The notes: generated by a model from the letters alone, not told the origin. Positions 48,073 to 56,950 are shown, counted from the stretch's first letter. The stretch is DNA of 64,000 nt from CBDFMG01 sp965221205 [NCBI: bacterium] (GCA_965221205.1 OZ244870.1:2232001-2296000), one strand, 5' to 3'. Made by a program: numbers and translations.

Positions 48073-49515
48073 ATGGTAGCCAACGAGCTTTTTAAATCGC
48101 GGCTAGGATTTCTCCTGACAGCACTCGGAATGGCAATTGGGACGGGGAATATCTGGAGATTTCCCCGTATCATTGCGCAAAATGGCGGTGGCTCATTTTT
48201 AATCCCTTGGCTGATTTTTCTCTTTCTCTGGTCAATTCCGCTGTTGATTCTTGAGTTCAGCATGGGGAGGACCGCGAGAAAAGGAACCGTTGGTTCATTC
48301 GGAACAATAATGGGGAGGCAGTACGGTTGGATGGGAGCATATGTTGGTTTTTGTACAATGGCAATCATGTTTTATTACTCCGTCGTAACGGGATGGTGTA
48401 TTAAATATTTTTTAGCTTCGGTTTTTGGAACCATACTTCAGCAGGACAGTATTGCGTATTGGAACACGTTTCTTGGTTCTCAGTATCAACCGCTGCTGCT
48501 CCACTTTTGTGCAATGCTTATCGGTTCATTTATCGTCTATAAAGGTATAAGCGGTATTGAAAAAGCAAATAAATTTCTTATACCGTCTCTGTTTCTGCTG
48601 ATCATAATTGCAGTAGTGCGGTCACTCACTCTTCCCGGTGCTGTCGAAGGATTAAATTATCTGTTCACACCATCTTTAGAGAAGCTCCTGAATTATCGAG
48701 TGTGGCTTGAGGCGTTGACACAATCTGCATGGTCGACTGGAGCAGGATGGGGATTGATTTTAACTTATGCAATTTATAGCAAGCGGAATGAAGACATTGT
48801 GCTCAATTCAAGTATTATAGGGCTTGGCAACAACAGCGTGTCATTGCTTGCTGCTATTGCAATCATCCCTGTGGTTTTCGCTTTCAGACCCGAAGAGGCG
48901 GCACAAATGATGCAGGAGCACGGCCCTGCAAGTACCGGTTTGACATTTGTGTCGATTCCTCAGTTGTTTGCGCAGATGGCAGGAGGCAGAATTTTTTTAT
49001 CGCTTTTTTTTCTTGCACTCTGTTTTGCAGCGATATCGTCACTTATATCGTTATTCGAGCTAGTCACCCGTGTGTTTATAGATCTCGGATTGACAAGAAC
49101 AAAAGCAATATTGCTTGTCGGTTCAGTTTCCTTTGTCCTCGGAACTCCCTCAGCCGTGAGCATGGCAATATTCGAAAATCAGGATTGGGTCTGGGGTGTT
49201 GGATTGCTCGTTAGTGGGTTTTTTATTGCAATTGCCGTGATGAAATACGGTGTGCGTCAATTCAGGGGAAACCTCATTAACCATGCGGGGAATGATGTCA
49301 AACTTGGGAAATATTTTGATTATATTGTCTTTCTCATACCGGTTCAATTTATAATATTAGTATGGTGGTGGTTTTCACAGGCAGGAGGATGGACTGAAAT
49401 TTTCACTTCATATAGTGTCGGTACATGCCTGTTTCAGTGGGGTATTGCTTTGATCTTGTTTGTAACTATTAATAAATGGCTAATGCGGCGAACTTTGGGA
49501 GAAAATACATCATGA
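48073..49515 (+). CDS. Sodium-dependent transporter, NSS (neurotransmitter:sodium symporter) family
   Basis: 480 aa, about 12 membrane helices. N-terminal NSS signature RLGFLLTALGMAIGTGNIWR, then RFPRIIAQNGGGSFLIPWLI; sodium-site residues lie in helix 1 and helix 8. Family members take up amino acids; the MetP-type couple with a tiny subunit, and exactly such a gene overlaps this one by four bases (ATGA) downstream. Methionine or alanine is a reasonable guess for the substrate, not shown by sequence. Confidence 0.93.
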   Translation: MVANELFKSRLGFLLTALGMAIGTGNIWRFPRIIAQNGGGSFLIPWLIFLFLWSIPLLILEFSMGRTARKGTVGSFGTIMGRQYGWMGAYVGFCTMAIMFYYSVVTGWCIKYFLASVFGTILQQDSIAYWNTFLGSQYQPLLLHFCAMLIGSFIVYKGISGIEKANKFLIPSLFLLIIIAVVRSLTLPGAVEGLNYLFTPSLEKLLNYRVWLEALTQSAWSTGAGWGLILTYAIYSKRNEDIVLNSSIIGLGNNSVSLLAAIAIIPVVFAFRPEEAAQMMQEHGPASTGLTFVSIPQLFAQMAGGRIFLSLFFLALCFAAISSLISLFELVTRVFIDLGLTRTKAILLVGSVSFVLGTPSAVSMAIFENQDWVWGVGLLVSGFFIAIAVMKYGVRQFRGNLINHAGNDVKLGKYFDYIVFLIPVQFIILVWWWFSQAGGWTEIFTSYSVGTCLFQWGIALILFVTINKWLMRRTLGENTS

Positions 49516-49634
49516 ATCCTTCAGCAATTTTGATGCTCATTGTTATCGGAGGAATCGTATGGGGTGGATTCATTGTGCTCTTGCGGTACGCGATGAGACG
49601 CGAACAAGAAAAATCGAGTACGGACAAATCTTAA
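49512..49634 (+). CDS. metS: MetS-like small membrane subunit of the NSS transporter
   Basis: 40 aa (MNPSAILMLIVIGGIVWGGF, then IVLLRYAMRREQ and a charged tail). One membrane helix with a GGIVWGG motif typical of the MetS family that associates with NSS transporters. ATGA overlap with the transporter stop shows translational coupling, supporting a two-subunit system. Confidence 0.85.
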   Translation: MNPSAILMLIVIGGIVWGGFIVLLRYAMRREQEKSSTDKS

Positions 49635-49666
49635 TCAGTTCTGTAATAATTATGTGATGATCAAGC

Positions 49667-50677
49667 ATGAGAAAATTGAACAAAATTTTTGAAAAATTTG
49701 AAGCAGTCAAACGTTCACCACTCCAAATTATATATTGTGTTATGGGAGAAGAAGAATATTTACGTGATTCTGCGATAAAAGAAATCGTCAAAAAAGCCGA
49801 ATTTTCCGGTGAAAGTGAAAGTACACTTTTACGGTTTTTTGGTGATGAACTCGACCACGATGATTTGGATGTTCAATTGACGTCATACTCGCTTTTTTCA
49901 GAATCGAAAACAATTATAATAAAGAATACGGCAAAAATGAGGCCAATTTGCTGGGAGGTTATCGAAAAATTTGTTAAAGATCCAACGGAAAACACAACTC
50001 TTGTGCTAGATGATGACAAGTTTGATAAAAGGAATGCAGCAGTTAATTCAGTATACAAAACGGCTTATATTCTTGAATTTCCAGCCTTAAAAGACGATAA
50101 GTTGCTCGAATGGTTACACTTGTATGCAGAACGGCTGCAGCTTGAATTGACAGAAGAAGCTGCTGTCGCACTTAGAGAGTCGTGTGAACCGAAAATGCGG
50201 CACCTCATGAACGAACTAGATAAGATTAAACTCTTTTCGGGTGATAAAACAAAATTGTCTGCCGATGATATTATAGATATTGTCCAAACGAACCGTGGAT
50301 TTAATATTTTCGATTTTACCCGTGCACTATTTGGACGGGACAACTCAAAAAAGCTTAAGCATTTGCAAAAAATATTTTTATTTAGTGAAAGCGCACCAGG
50401 CATTATTGTTATGATTACCCGTCATGTCACAATATTATTGAAAATTAAATTGTATAGTAGTATGGGACTTGACAGGGGAAATATGAAAAAAGTAATTGGT
50501 CTAAGAGGCTGGTTCAATCAGTATTTTGAACAGGCAAAAAGGCTGACTATAGATTCTCTGAGACTTCTGCTTGATATTGCTTTGGAAGCAGATACGAACT
50601 TGAAAACCGGACGTTTCAACGAAAAAATGGTATTGACTCTCCTAGTTTTCAGGATACAGGTTCTGTTGGATAATTGA
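49667..50677 (+). CDS. holA: DNA polymerase III subunit delta
   Basis: 336 aa. The N-terminal AAA+-like region begins PLQIIYCVMGEEEYLRDSAI, the normal HolA opening; TLVLDDDKFDKRN and LLEWLHLYAERLQLELTEEA follow; the C-terminal collar domain includes GFNIFDFTRALFGRDNS. It lacks a Walker A, as expected: delta opens the clamp ring but does not hydrolyse ATP. With dnaX in the same window, two clamp-loader subunits are covered. Confidence 0.9.
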   Translation: MRKLNKIFEKFEAVKRSPLQIIYCVMGEEEYLRDSAIKEIVKKAEFSGESESTLLRFFGDELDHDDLDVQLTSYSLFSESKTIIIKNTAKMRPICWEVIEKFVKDPTENTTLVLDDDKFDKRNAAVNSVYKTAYILEFPALKDDKLLEWLHLYAERLQLELTEEAAVALRESCEPKMRHLMNELDKIKLFSGDKTKLSADDIIDIVQTNRGFNIFDFTRALFGRDNSKKLKHLQKIFLFSESAPGIIVMITRHVTILLKIKLYSSMGLDRGNMKKVIGLRGWFNQYFEQAKRLTIDSLRLLLDIALEADTNLKTGRFNEKMVLTLLVFRIQVLLDN

Positions 50678-50776
50678 AGAGAGAAATAGATTAATTATTT
50701 TTCGCGGCATTGTGGATTGAGTGATTTACAAAGATGCGACGAGCGGCGAAAGAATAACCACAATATACTAAAGCAA

Positions 50777-51376
50777 ATGTTACTGGAAAGCAAAAAGAGA
50801 AATATTCTGTCTGACGAGGATTTGATAAGTAACTTTCAGGCGGGTGATGTTAGTGCGTTTGAAGAAATTGTCAGACGATACAAAGACCAACTTGTCAATT
50901 TTGCATACCGGTTTCTTGGTGATTTAGAGGAAGCGGAAGATATCGCACAGGAAACCTTTCTGAGGGTGTTCCGCAAGAAAAACGCGTATAGAAATGTCGC
51001 AAAATTTTCAACATGGATTTATACGATTACCGGAAATCTAGCGAAAACGGAACTTCGGCGCAGGAAACGTCGTAAACTAATATCATTAAGTAGCCTCGGT
51101 TTTGAGGATAAAGATTTTGATCTCAAAGATACGAAAAAAGGCCCCGAAGAAAGCGTTCATGAATTAATTAAAGATGAGTTTATTCAACGTGCAATCAATT
51201 TGCTTCCCGATAAGTTTAGAGAGGTAATAATTTTTCGGGATATACAGGAACTTTCCTACGAAGAGATTAGTACAATCGTAAAAATTCCACTTGGAACGGT
51301 AAAATCACGGGTCAACAGAGGTCGTTTAAAACTCCAAGAAATACTATCGGGTTATCTGGATGAAATGAAAGAGTAA
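50777..51376 (+). CDS. ECF-type RNA polymerase sigma factor
   Basis: 199 aa from ATG 50777; a TTG at 50717 is in frame, but the extra residues do not look like the family. Sigma region 2 is LISNFQAGDVSAFEEIVRRY with AEDIAQETFLRVFRK and FSTWIYTITGN; region 4 is INLLPDKFREVIIFRDIQEL then YEEISTIVKIPLGTVKSRV. It resembles the SigW/RpoE-type ECF group. It is followed after seven bases by a zinc-finger anti-sigma gene, so it probably controls an envelope stress or similar response. Confidence 0.93.
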   Translation: MLLESKKRNILSDEDLISNFQAGDVSAFEEIVRRYKDQLVNFAYRFLGDLEEAEDIAQETFLRVFRKKNAYRNVAKFSTWIYTITGNLAKTELRRRKRRKLISLSSLGFEDKDFDLKDTKKGPEESVHELIKDEFIQRAINLLPDKFREVIIFRDIQELSYEEISTIVKIPLGTVKSRVNRGRLKLQEILSGYLDEMKE

Positions 51377-51383
51377 AGCGCTT

Positions 51384-51989
51384 ATGATAAATTGTGATGA
51401 CTTTTCAAAACAGCTTTCCGACTTTTTTGATGGCGAACTTCCTAAGGAACGTTCCCGGATGCTGAATACGCATGTGTCTGCATGTTCTGTTTGCGCGAAG
51501 AAACTTGCCCATACCCATGCTCTGTCAAAATTCATGAAACGTCTGAAAAAGGTGACAACTACTGAGCAATTTGAAGAGCAACTTCACAACCGGTTGCAGA
51601 GTGAATTAAATTATCAAGATCAATCCGGTACAGATAGAACTGTATTTACCCTTTCGTCAATACCATTACGGCACGTTGTAGCAATATTTGCTGCTGCCGC
51701 TGCAATTGTATTCGCTGTCATAACGTTTGACTCATATCTAAGCAGCGAAGATGCTACTCAGGCTGTTGTGTCACCCCGGATTGAAATACCACCCTTACCA
51801 GGATCTACACAGCAAAATATAATGCGGCAGTCACCCTATGCAGGTTTGCCGATTGATAGTAGAATTACTACAATGTCCGATAGTGCAAATGAGAAGCTTT
51901 CCAGCCCTGATCTTGAACGGTCACTTCCTTACATTGTGTTGCAATCAATACGGAATCAAATACTTCAGGTCAAAGACCATCAGCGGTAA
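51384..51989 (+). CDS. Membrane anti-sigma factor with zf-HC2 domain
   Basis: 201 aa. Cytosolic N-terminal zinc-finger anti-sigma domain with His-x3-Cys-x2-Cys (THVSACSVCAKKL, residues about 29-41), a single membrane helix (VVAIFAAAAAIVFAVITF, about 94-111) and a periplasmic C-terminal part of about 85 residues (SPRIEIPPLPGS). It should bind and inhibit the ECF factor encoded seven bases upstream. No protease or third gene follows it. Confidence 0.88.
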   Translation: MINCDDFSKQLSDFFDGELPKERSRMLNTHVSACSVCAKKLAHTHALSKFMKRLKKVTTTEQFEEQLHNRLQSELNYQDQSGTDRTVFTLSSIPLRHVVAIFAAAAAIVFAVITFDSYLSSEDATQAVVSPRIEIPPLPGSTQQNIMRQSPYAGLPIDSRITTMSDSANEKLSSPDLERSLPYIVLQSIRNQILQVKDHQR

Positions 51990-52281
51990 CTTTTGCCGTA
52001 CACATCTCAAATCTTGCCATATAATTAATTCTTCATGTCTTCATGATTGTAGAAGTTGTGTAACAGCAACACAGATATTCTATATAATTCCCTTACATTT
52101 ACATTAGGATCTCTTGTTGGAACTTTTGTATTTGGAAATAAAGAAAAAAGTTTTCTAAAATTTTGAAATGAAGAAATCAACAAAAAGTGATATTGCAACA
52201 ATCAAGCCGGGTTGAATTCTGATTTGGTTCTTATCTGTGATGCAATATAAATGTTGTTTCTTTATTATTGGTTACTTTCTT
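51990..52281. other. Intergenic region after anti-sigma gene
   Basis: 292 bp of AT-rich sequence. A hydrophobic stretch on the minus strand near 52200 (IQPGLIVAISLFVDFFISKF) may be a decayed small membrane peptide, but it has no start or ribosome site and is not called. Confidence 0.35.
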
Positions 52282-52389
52282 CTAATTTTTCAATTCGCTC
52301 TTCAATTTTATTGAAACGAATGTTAAGTTTATTGCCATATTTATCAACAAATCTATAATAAGAAATGAAAAAATAATTAAACGTTTCAT
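52282..52389 (-). CDS. Possible small membrane peptide
   Basis: 35 codons from ATG 52389 with a good Shine-Dalgarno (AGGAGG, six bases upstream). The peptide MKRLIIFSFLIIDLLINMAI then NLTFVSIKLK is hydrophobic. A second frame of the same DNA reads NIRFNKIEERIEKLEESNQ, a better coiled-coil, so this may be a frameshifted gene whose original product was MKRLIIF... joined to that tail. I do not recognise a family. Confidence 0.35.
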   Translation of the reverse strand: MKRLIIFSFLIIDLLINMAINLTFVSIKLKSELKN

Positions 52390-52407
52390 AATGAGCCTCC
52401 TATGTAG

Positions 52408-52494
52408 TTAAGGTAAAGAAAATACCAAAATAATTATAGCAAGAATCAATAAATAAACCCAAGACGGAATTTTGGAGTTACTATCATCTGACAT
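52408..52494 (-). CDS. Possible 28-residue single-helix membrane peptide
   Basis: MSDDSNSKIPSWVYLLILAI then IILVFSLP, from ATG 52494 with AAGGGA just before it. A short hydrophilic start and one membrane helix. It lies between two other tiny ORFs on the same strand, which raises the odds that it is real, but nothing else confirms translation. Confidence 0.35.
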   Translation of the reverse strand: MSDDSNSKIPSWVYLLILAIIILVFSLP

Positions 52495-52640
52495 TCCCTT
52501 AATAACTAAGAACATCAAAAACCCATAAAATATAATATTAAATATCAAAGCCTGTCAATTCTCTTTGACCTTGCCCCCAAAAGTTGATCCAGATAGTATA
52601 TTAGTACAGGGATTAGATTGAAAAGAAAGGAGCAAGATCA

Positions 52641-52928
52641 ATGGCACGTAGAATTCACACATCAGAACAAATTATCCACAAGCTTCGAGAGGCAGAAGTA
52701 CTGCTCGCTCAAGGTCAGTCGGTTCAACAAGCTGCTCGCCAGATTGAGGTTACAGAGCAGACCTATTATCGTTGGCGAAAGGAGTATGGTGGTCTTCGGG
52801 TGAATCAGGCGAAACGATTGAAAGCGTTAGAGAGAGAGAATATTCGCCTGAAACGCCTGGTTGCCGAGAAAGAGTTGGATATTCAAATCCTCAATGAGAC
52901 TCTGGCGGTTGATGCAAAAAACTTCTGA
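52641..52928 (+). CDS. IS3-family transposase OrfA
   Basis: 95 aa. Helix-turn-helix (SEQIIHKLREAEVLLAQGQS, ARQIEVTEQTYYRWRKEYGG) followed by a leucine-zipper-like helix (LKALERENIRLKRLVAEKEL), the typical OrfA of the IS407 group. It ends at TGA 52926-52928, just past the slippery sequence. On its own OrfA represses or binds the ends; fused to OrfB it becomes the transposase. Confidence 0.93.
   Translation: MARRIHTSEQIIHKLREAEVLLAQGQSVQQAARQIEVTEQTYYRWRKEYGGLRVNQAKRLKALERENIRLKRLVAEKELDIQILNETLAVDAKNF
52916..52922 (+). other. Programmed -1 ribosomal frameshift site of the IS
   Basis: Heptamer A AAA AAC in the zero frame codons gcA-AAA-AAC, four bases before the OrfA stop. Slipping back one base gives KKLLSPAKRREVVQHL and continues into OrfB, whose frame is exactly -1 to OrfA. 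This would make the OrfAB transposase. Confidence 0.85.
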
Positions 52929-52948
52929 GCCCGGCGAAGCGACGGGAG

Positions 52949-53806
52949 GTGGTGCAGCATCTTTGCACGACTCTCGAGATCTCGCAGCGCCGGGCCTGTA
53001 GTGTGTTGGGAGTACCGCGCAGCACTCATCAATATCGCCCGATTTCTCCTGCGGATGAACCGGTGTTCGTGCAACGTATGGTCGAGTTGGCCACGCAGTA
53101 TGGTCGGTATGGTTATCGACGAATTACCGCACTGTTACAGCCAGAAGGCTTCAAGGTCAATCATAAGAGAGTGGAGCGTTTGTGGCGTCGAGAAGGATTA
53201 AAAGTTCCCCGGAGGCAACCGAAGCGCAAACGGTTATGGCTCAATGACGGTTCGTGTATTCGGCTGCGACCTGCGTACCGGGATCATGTCTGGAGTTATG
53301 ACTTCATGCAAGCACGAACCCGAGAGGGAAGGAGCTATCGTTTGTTAACAATATTAGATGAATACAGTCGGGAGTGTCAGGCAATTGTGGTAGGCAGGAG
53401 GCTGACTCACAATGACGTCATAGAACATCTTGCAACACTGTTCGTGCAGCGAGGAGTTCCGGTTCACCTGAGAAGTGATAATGGCACAGAGTTCACTGCT
53501 CAAGCGGTCCGGACATGGCTCATGCGCCTGGGAGTAAAAACATTGTATATTGAACCAGGCAGTCCATGGGAGAACGGGTATATTGAGTCGTTCAATGGCA
53601 AACTGCGTGATGAAGTGCTCAACCGGGAAATCTTCGATACCTTACACGAAGCAAAAGTGCTTGTGGAACGCTGGCGAAATGAGTATAATCATAAGAGACC
53701 GCATAGTGCCCTCAGATACCGGCCACCCGCCCCCGAGGCCGTTATACCACCGGATTCGGTCTCAAGGCCAATGGATAATACAACAATGAATATATCGATG
53801 AATTGA
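52949..53806 (+). CDS. IS3-family transposase OrfB (integrase catalytic domain)
   Basis: 285 aa from a GTG at 52949, though in vivo it is probably made mainly as OrfAB by frameshifting. An HTH_21-like domain (YGRYGYRRITALLQPEGFKV) precedes the rve integrase core with Asp118 (WSYDFMQ), Asp177 (RSDNGTEF) and Glu213 (YIESFNGKLRDE), the DDE triad. The C-terminus has WRNEYNHKRPHSALRYRPP, typical of the group. All catalytic residues are intact. Confidence 0.93.
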   Translation: MVQHLCTTLEISQRRACSVLGVPRSTHQYRPISPADEPVFVQRMVELATQYGRYGYRRITALLQPEGFKVNHKRVERLWRREGLKVPRRQPKRKRLWLNDGSCIRLRPAYRDHVWSYDFMQARTREGRSYRLLTILDEYSRECQAIVVGRRLTHNDVIEHLATLFVQRGVPVHLRSDNGTEFTAQAVRTWLMRLGVKTLYIEPGSPWENGYIESFNGKLRDEVLNREIFDTLHEAKVLVERWRNEYNHKRPHSALRYRPPAPEAVIPPDSVSRPMDNTTMNISMN

Positions 53807-53908
53807 CTAACTTAAATAATGGCCCAAACATTAGGGGCAGGTCATCTTGTTGATTTTATCTATTGATTCAAAAATCGATTTAATAATAACATTCATTTTA
53901 TTTTCCAT

Positions 53909-54460
53909 ATTATCAACACAAAAAAAACATATAAATTTTAAACATTTGAAACTGCATTATTCATTACGTTGTTTAACATGTTATTTAACGTAATAACACT
54001 GTTTTTATTTATGTATATAATTCCCATATTTTTTATATGCCTTCACGGTCGTTCGGAACCTGTTTCAGAACTTATGCTTCTGTAGTAGACGCTTTGACAG
54101 ATAATATCTACTGTCCAAGTATGTAATATAAAATTGACTTCTCTATCTTTTAATTACTAACAATTCATTTCATTTAAAATTTAAAATCATCTTTAGTTTT
54201 ACTAATTCCTTCCCTATTACATGGGATTCGTAGTGACATTTATACAAGAGGTTTTAACTCAATTGAATAGCCTATTTGTATTGTATTGTTTTCATATTAG
54301 TGAGTGGATAATGTTGAAATTTCTGCATTCCGTTTCGGTATTTCACCGGGATTCCAGTCGAAATAACAACCTGAATCATTACATTATTGCGAAGGGTCCA
54401 GAAATTTCCTGACGACTTCGCAATCTCTGCCTTCCATACTAGCTCATATTATTAATGGCA
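53909..54460. other. Intergenic region between two insertion elements
   Basis: About 550 bp of AT-rich sequence with no supported gene. A 63-codon frame at 54221-54412 has no ribosome site and unconvincing composition. No RNA or repeat recognised. Confidence 0.4.
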
Positions 54461-55430
54461 ATGATATACTTTAGGACTTGAAAGCAAGCTAGTACTCAAC
54501 TCATATTTAGTTTTTCACTTATTTTCCCCAATAAATCTCTTATTTCCCGTAGGAACTCATTAATTTCTGATATTCTTGTAATCATATTTTGAATGACGCA
54601 AGATATTTCTCAGTTTACTCAACAGCAGATGATACTGCCCCAGGCATATCGTGAAAAATCTTACCCTGACGGTCATTGCGAGTGTTATACTTGAATTGAG
54701 CCTCTGCTATGTAGAGTGGCATGTATTGAAGTGAGTATTGATGATGGGTTCCATACCATGCTCGCTTAACCAGTAACCTTCAACGCTGTTTGTATTGTTC
54801 ATAATCATGTTGTTAACATATTTCTATTTGTAATTCCCTTTTTGGACTACCTAAACCATCGTTTTATCCGTTCCCCGCCCGCGTTTATGAACTTTTTCAT
54901 GCTTAGTGTATTTTGGTTTTCCACCGATATACGTTTCATCTATCTCCACGATACCCTTAAGTACCGGTGAACTCATATCTAGTAGTCCTTTCCGTATACG
55001 CTGTGAAAGGTTATAGGCAGATTTGACTGTTATTCCAAGATGCCTGGCAAGCTGTCTGCTAGAAATAGACTTCTTTGCTTCTGCAAGTAATGATATAGCT
55101 ACGAACCATTTCCACAAAGGGAGTCTTGTTCCGTGCATTATTGTATTAACAGTTGGTGAAAATGCCTTATTGCAGGAATGACATCTCAACCGCATACGCC
55201 TTCGGTCTTCTTTTTTTCTTATGCCTGTTTTTTGTACTTCCGCAATACGGGCATTGGGGGGTTTTATTCCAACGTAGCCTACATAGATACTCTGTACATG
55301 CATCATCATTATTGACAAACTTTTCAATAATATTTATACTATTCATTGGCTTTGCCCTTATAAATTTATCAATATTTTTGATATAATATACTATGTAAAA
55401 ATATAATTGCCAAGTCCTAAAGTATAACAT
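54461..55430 (-). mobile_element. Decayed IS1595-family element with 20-bp inverted ends
   Basis: The left end ATGATATACTTTAGGACTTG (54461-54480) matches the inverse of the right end (55411-55430) with one mismatch. The 970-bp interior holds a broken IS1595-type transposase on the minus strand. I did not find a clear 8-bp target duplication at the flanks, so it is old or altered at the edges. Confidence 0.85.
54615..55346 (-). pseudogene. Broken IS1595-family transposase
   Basis: From ATG 55346 the protein begins MNSINIIEKFVNNDDACTEY and LRWNKTPQCPYCGS (zinc ribbon), shifts frame near 55210 to RRMRLRCHSCNKAFSPTVN then TIMHGTRLPLWKWFVAISLL, and carries GIVEIDETYIGGKPKYTKHE, the first catalytic aspartate motif, to a stop at 54851. 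The C-terminal end survives further on in other frames (NTNSVEGYW; HHQYSLQYMPLYIAEAQFKY; NTRND) to TAA 54615. The middle of the DDE domain is deleted. It cannot transpose by itself. Confidence 0.85.
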
Positions 55431-55479
55431 CGCGTAATAATTCACCTAAAGGAGATGCAAAACAGGAGCAATAGGGCGA

Positions 55480-55761
55480 GTGAAATACAAAAAAGAAGCT
55501 GATTATCTGAAATTCCTGCGTGATCTAAATGAGAATGGTTTGTTGTCACTTCTTGATAATTCAGTTAAGTCAAAAGATAGTTTCGATGAGGTTATTATGC
55601 ATCTAAAACATTATTGCAAAGCGAAACGCAGGCAATATGTATTAAATGGATTTAATTTCTACAAAAAGCGGCAATGCTTTGACCTCGCGGTTACGAGTGT
55701 TGCCCAAGAAACAGGATGGAGCAGAAGTACGGTGAGACAAATACTGGACAGGAATAGATAA
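55480..55761 (+). CDS. Hypothetical protein with C-terminal helix-turn-helix-like segment
   Basis: 93 aa from a GTG at 55480. The charged N-terminal part (LKFLRDLNENGLLSLLDN) is followed by a C-terminus AVTSVAQETGWSRSTVRQIL that looks like a helix-turn-helix. It starts just outside the right end of the IS1595 remnant. No family recognised. A weak GGGCGA lies before the start. Confidence 0.4.
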   Translation: MKYKKEADYLKFLRDLNENGLLSLLDNSVKSKDSFDEVIMHLKHYCKAKRRQYVLNGFNFYKKRQCFDLAVTSVAQETGWSRSTVRQILDRNR

Positions 55762-55765
55762 TGAT

Positions 55766-56713
55766 TTAATATATATTAGTTTGGGTAAATGTTAAATGCC
55801 TTAAATTGTTACCTTCGATATCGATGTTATAAACTATTTCAAGTCCAAGTTCGATTCCCTCGGGAGAGATCTCGGGAGAGCGTATAAAAACAATCTCGTT
55901 TCCGTCTGGAGCCTATGAAGGCTGTAATCCATCTGTTAACTTCCTCAAGTTGTTACCATCAACATCTATAACATAAATAGAGAAAATTCCCAGTGATTGT
56001 AACACAATTTTACCCCCATCAGGAGAAAACTTTGGATATATTGGAGATAAAAGATCAAATAAAAAAATATCTATCGTTAACCGAGTCACACTTAATCTTC
56101 TGTCATCATTTTTTACATAGCCACTAAATACTAATCTAGAACCATCCGGTGACCAACGCGGCGTTCGCGGACTTAGAACTCCCGGTATATTTAATTCAGA
56201 TATTTCCAATCCGTCACTATTCATTATTCTTATTCGCCGTGTAAATAATCCACCGTGCCTCGTCTCGCAAACGATTCTTTGTCCCAATGGATCCCAATCA
56301 GGATTGTGATTGTTTCCCTCAAATGTTAGTTGTTCGATCTTTGTAGCATCAGTAATCCCGTTCAAAAAAGGTGCTTTGAAAATTTGATCACGTGATCTGT
56401 ACACAATCCATTTATTATCTGGACTCCAATCAACAAATGATGAGGACTCTTTTAAAAATAGATGTGGATTATCGCCATTAGCATTAGCAATCCAAATGCC
56501 GATCAATTCTAAACTTTGTTCATATTCTTCCGCAGTGGGAGCAATCGCAGGGAAATGATTATACAGCAAGTATTGCCCATCAGGTGAAATAACAGGAAAA
56601 GTATCAATTGCCGGTGGAGTTGGAGGCTCAATTCTCGGCAATGAGGCAGTATCTATTGAGTTATCAATACACGAAAATAGAATGAAAAAAAATAAAGATT
56701 AAAGTATGTTCAA
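55766..56713 (-). pseudogene. Broken TolB-like beta-propeller lipoprotein
   Basis: The main open part (242 codons, 56641-55913) holds several PD40/WD40-like blades (VISPDGQYLLYNHF, SFVDWSPDNKWIVYRSRD, RTPRWSPDGSRLVFSGY, PKFSPDGGKIVLQS). It ends at TAG after LQPS, exactly where relatives have tryptophan (PSW-PDG); reading through gives APDGNEIVFIRSPEISPEG and an end at TAA 55766. Upstream, in frame, SLFFFILFSCIDNSIDTAS looks like a lipoprotein signal with lipobox LFSC, preceded by another stop (TAA) and a possible TTG start at 56713. Two nonsense codons make it a pseudogene. PD40 lipoproteins are often surface sensors or enzymes. Confidence 0.82.
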
Positions 56714-56898
56714 AATTGTGAATATACTTTCTCGATATTGAATATAAGCGCAATAATACTTTTTTAAGGTCCATATCGTCGGATAAATTTTTTCAGAGTA
56801 GTAGTCTTGTTAAGTAATAATGATTATCAAAATCAACATGATAGGAACACATGATAGCATTCATAGTACTTTAATTTTTCTATAAATGTTCCATTAGT
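56714..56898. other. Short AT-rich gap before the hairpin
   Basis: 185 bp, no coding or RNA signal seen. Confidence 0.3.
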
Positions 56899-56930
56899 AA
56901 GAGCGAGAAACAAGAATGCTTCTCGCTCTT
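56899..56930. terminator. Hairpin, probable terminator of the lost T9SS-secreted gene
   Basis: Perfect 11-bp stem AAGAGCGAGAA (56899-56909) / TTCTCGCTCTT (56920-56930) with a ten-base loop. The flanking T-runs are short on both strands. It lies 20 bp beyond the stop of the sorting-domain remnant on the minus strand, where a terminator is expected. Confidence 0.6.
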
Positions 56931-56950
56931 ATTTGTAAAATTAAAAATTA

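Larger units (their letters stand above)
52566..53844 (+). mobile_element. Intact IS3-family insertion sequence (IS407-type), with 4-bp target duplication
   Basis: 1279 bp. Imperfect terminal inverted repeats begin TGACCTTGCCCCCAAAAGTT at the left and, read inwards from the right, TGACCTGCCCCTAATGTTTG. The flanks show a perfect 4-bp direct repeat TCTT (52562-52565 and 53845-53848). The 4-bp duplication and the protein types match the IS407 group. Two overlapping frames, a canonical slippery site and complete DDE residues suggest it is still functional. It landed in a tiny ORF. Only one copy is in this window. Confidence 0.93.
52545..53908 (-). pseudogene. Tiny coiled-coil ORF split by the IS3-family element
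   Basis: Removing the IS (52566-53844) and one copy of its TCTT duplication rejoins a 26-codon ORF from ATG 53908 to TGA 52545: MENKMNVIIKSIFESIDKIN then KRIDRL. The rejoined length is exactly 27 codons with the stop in frame. It resembles the coiled-coil tail in the neighbouring small ORF (NIRFNKIEERIEKL). It has no obvious ribosome site. Confidence 0.4.

Noticed and set aside
54221-54412. 63-codon + strand frame between the insertion elements
   Set aside because: No ribosome site, no recognised family, and its composition matches the AT-rich spacer.
55845-55870. T-loop-like string (AGTTCGATTCCCTC) suggesting a tRNA
   Set aside because: No acceptor or anticodon stems pair around it, and the segment translates as a propeller blade on the minus strand.
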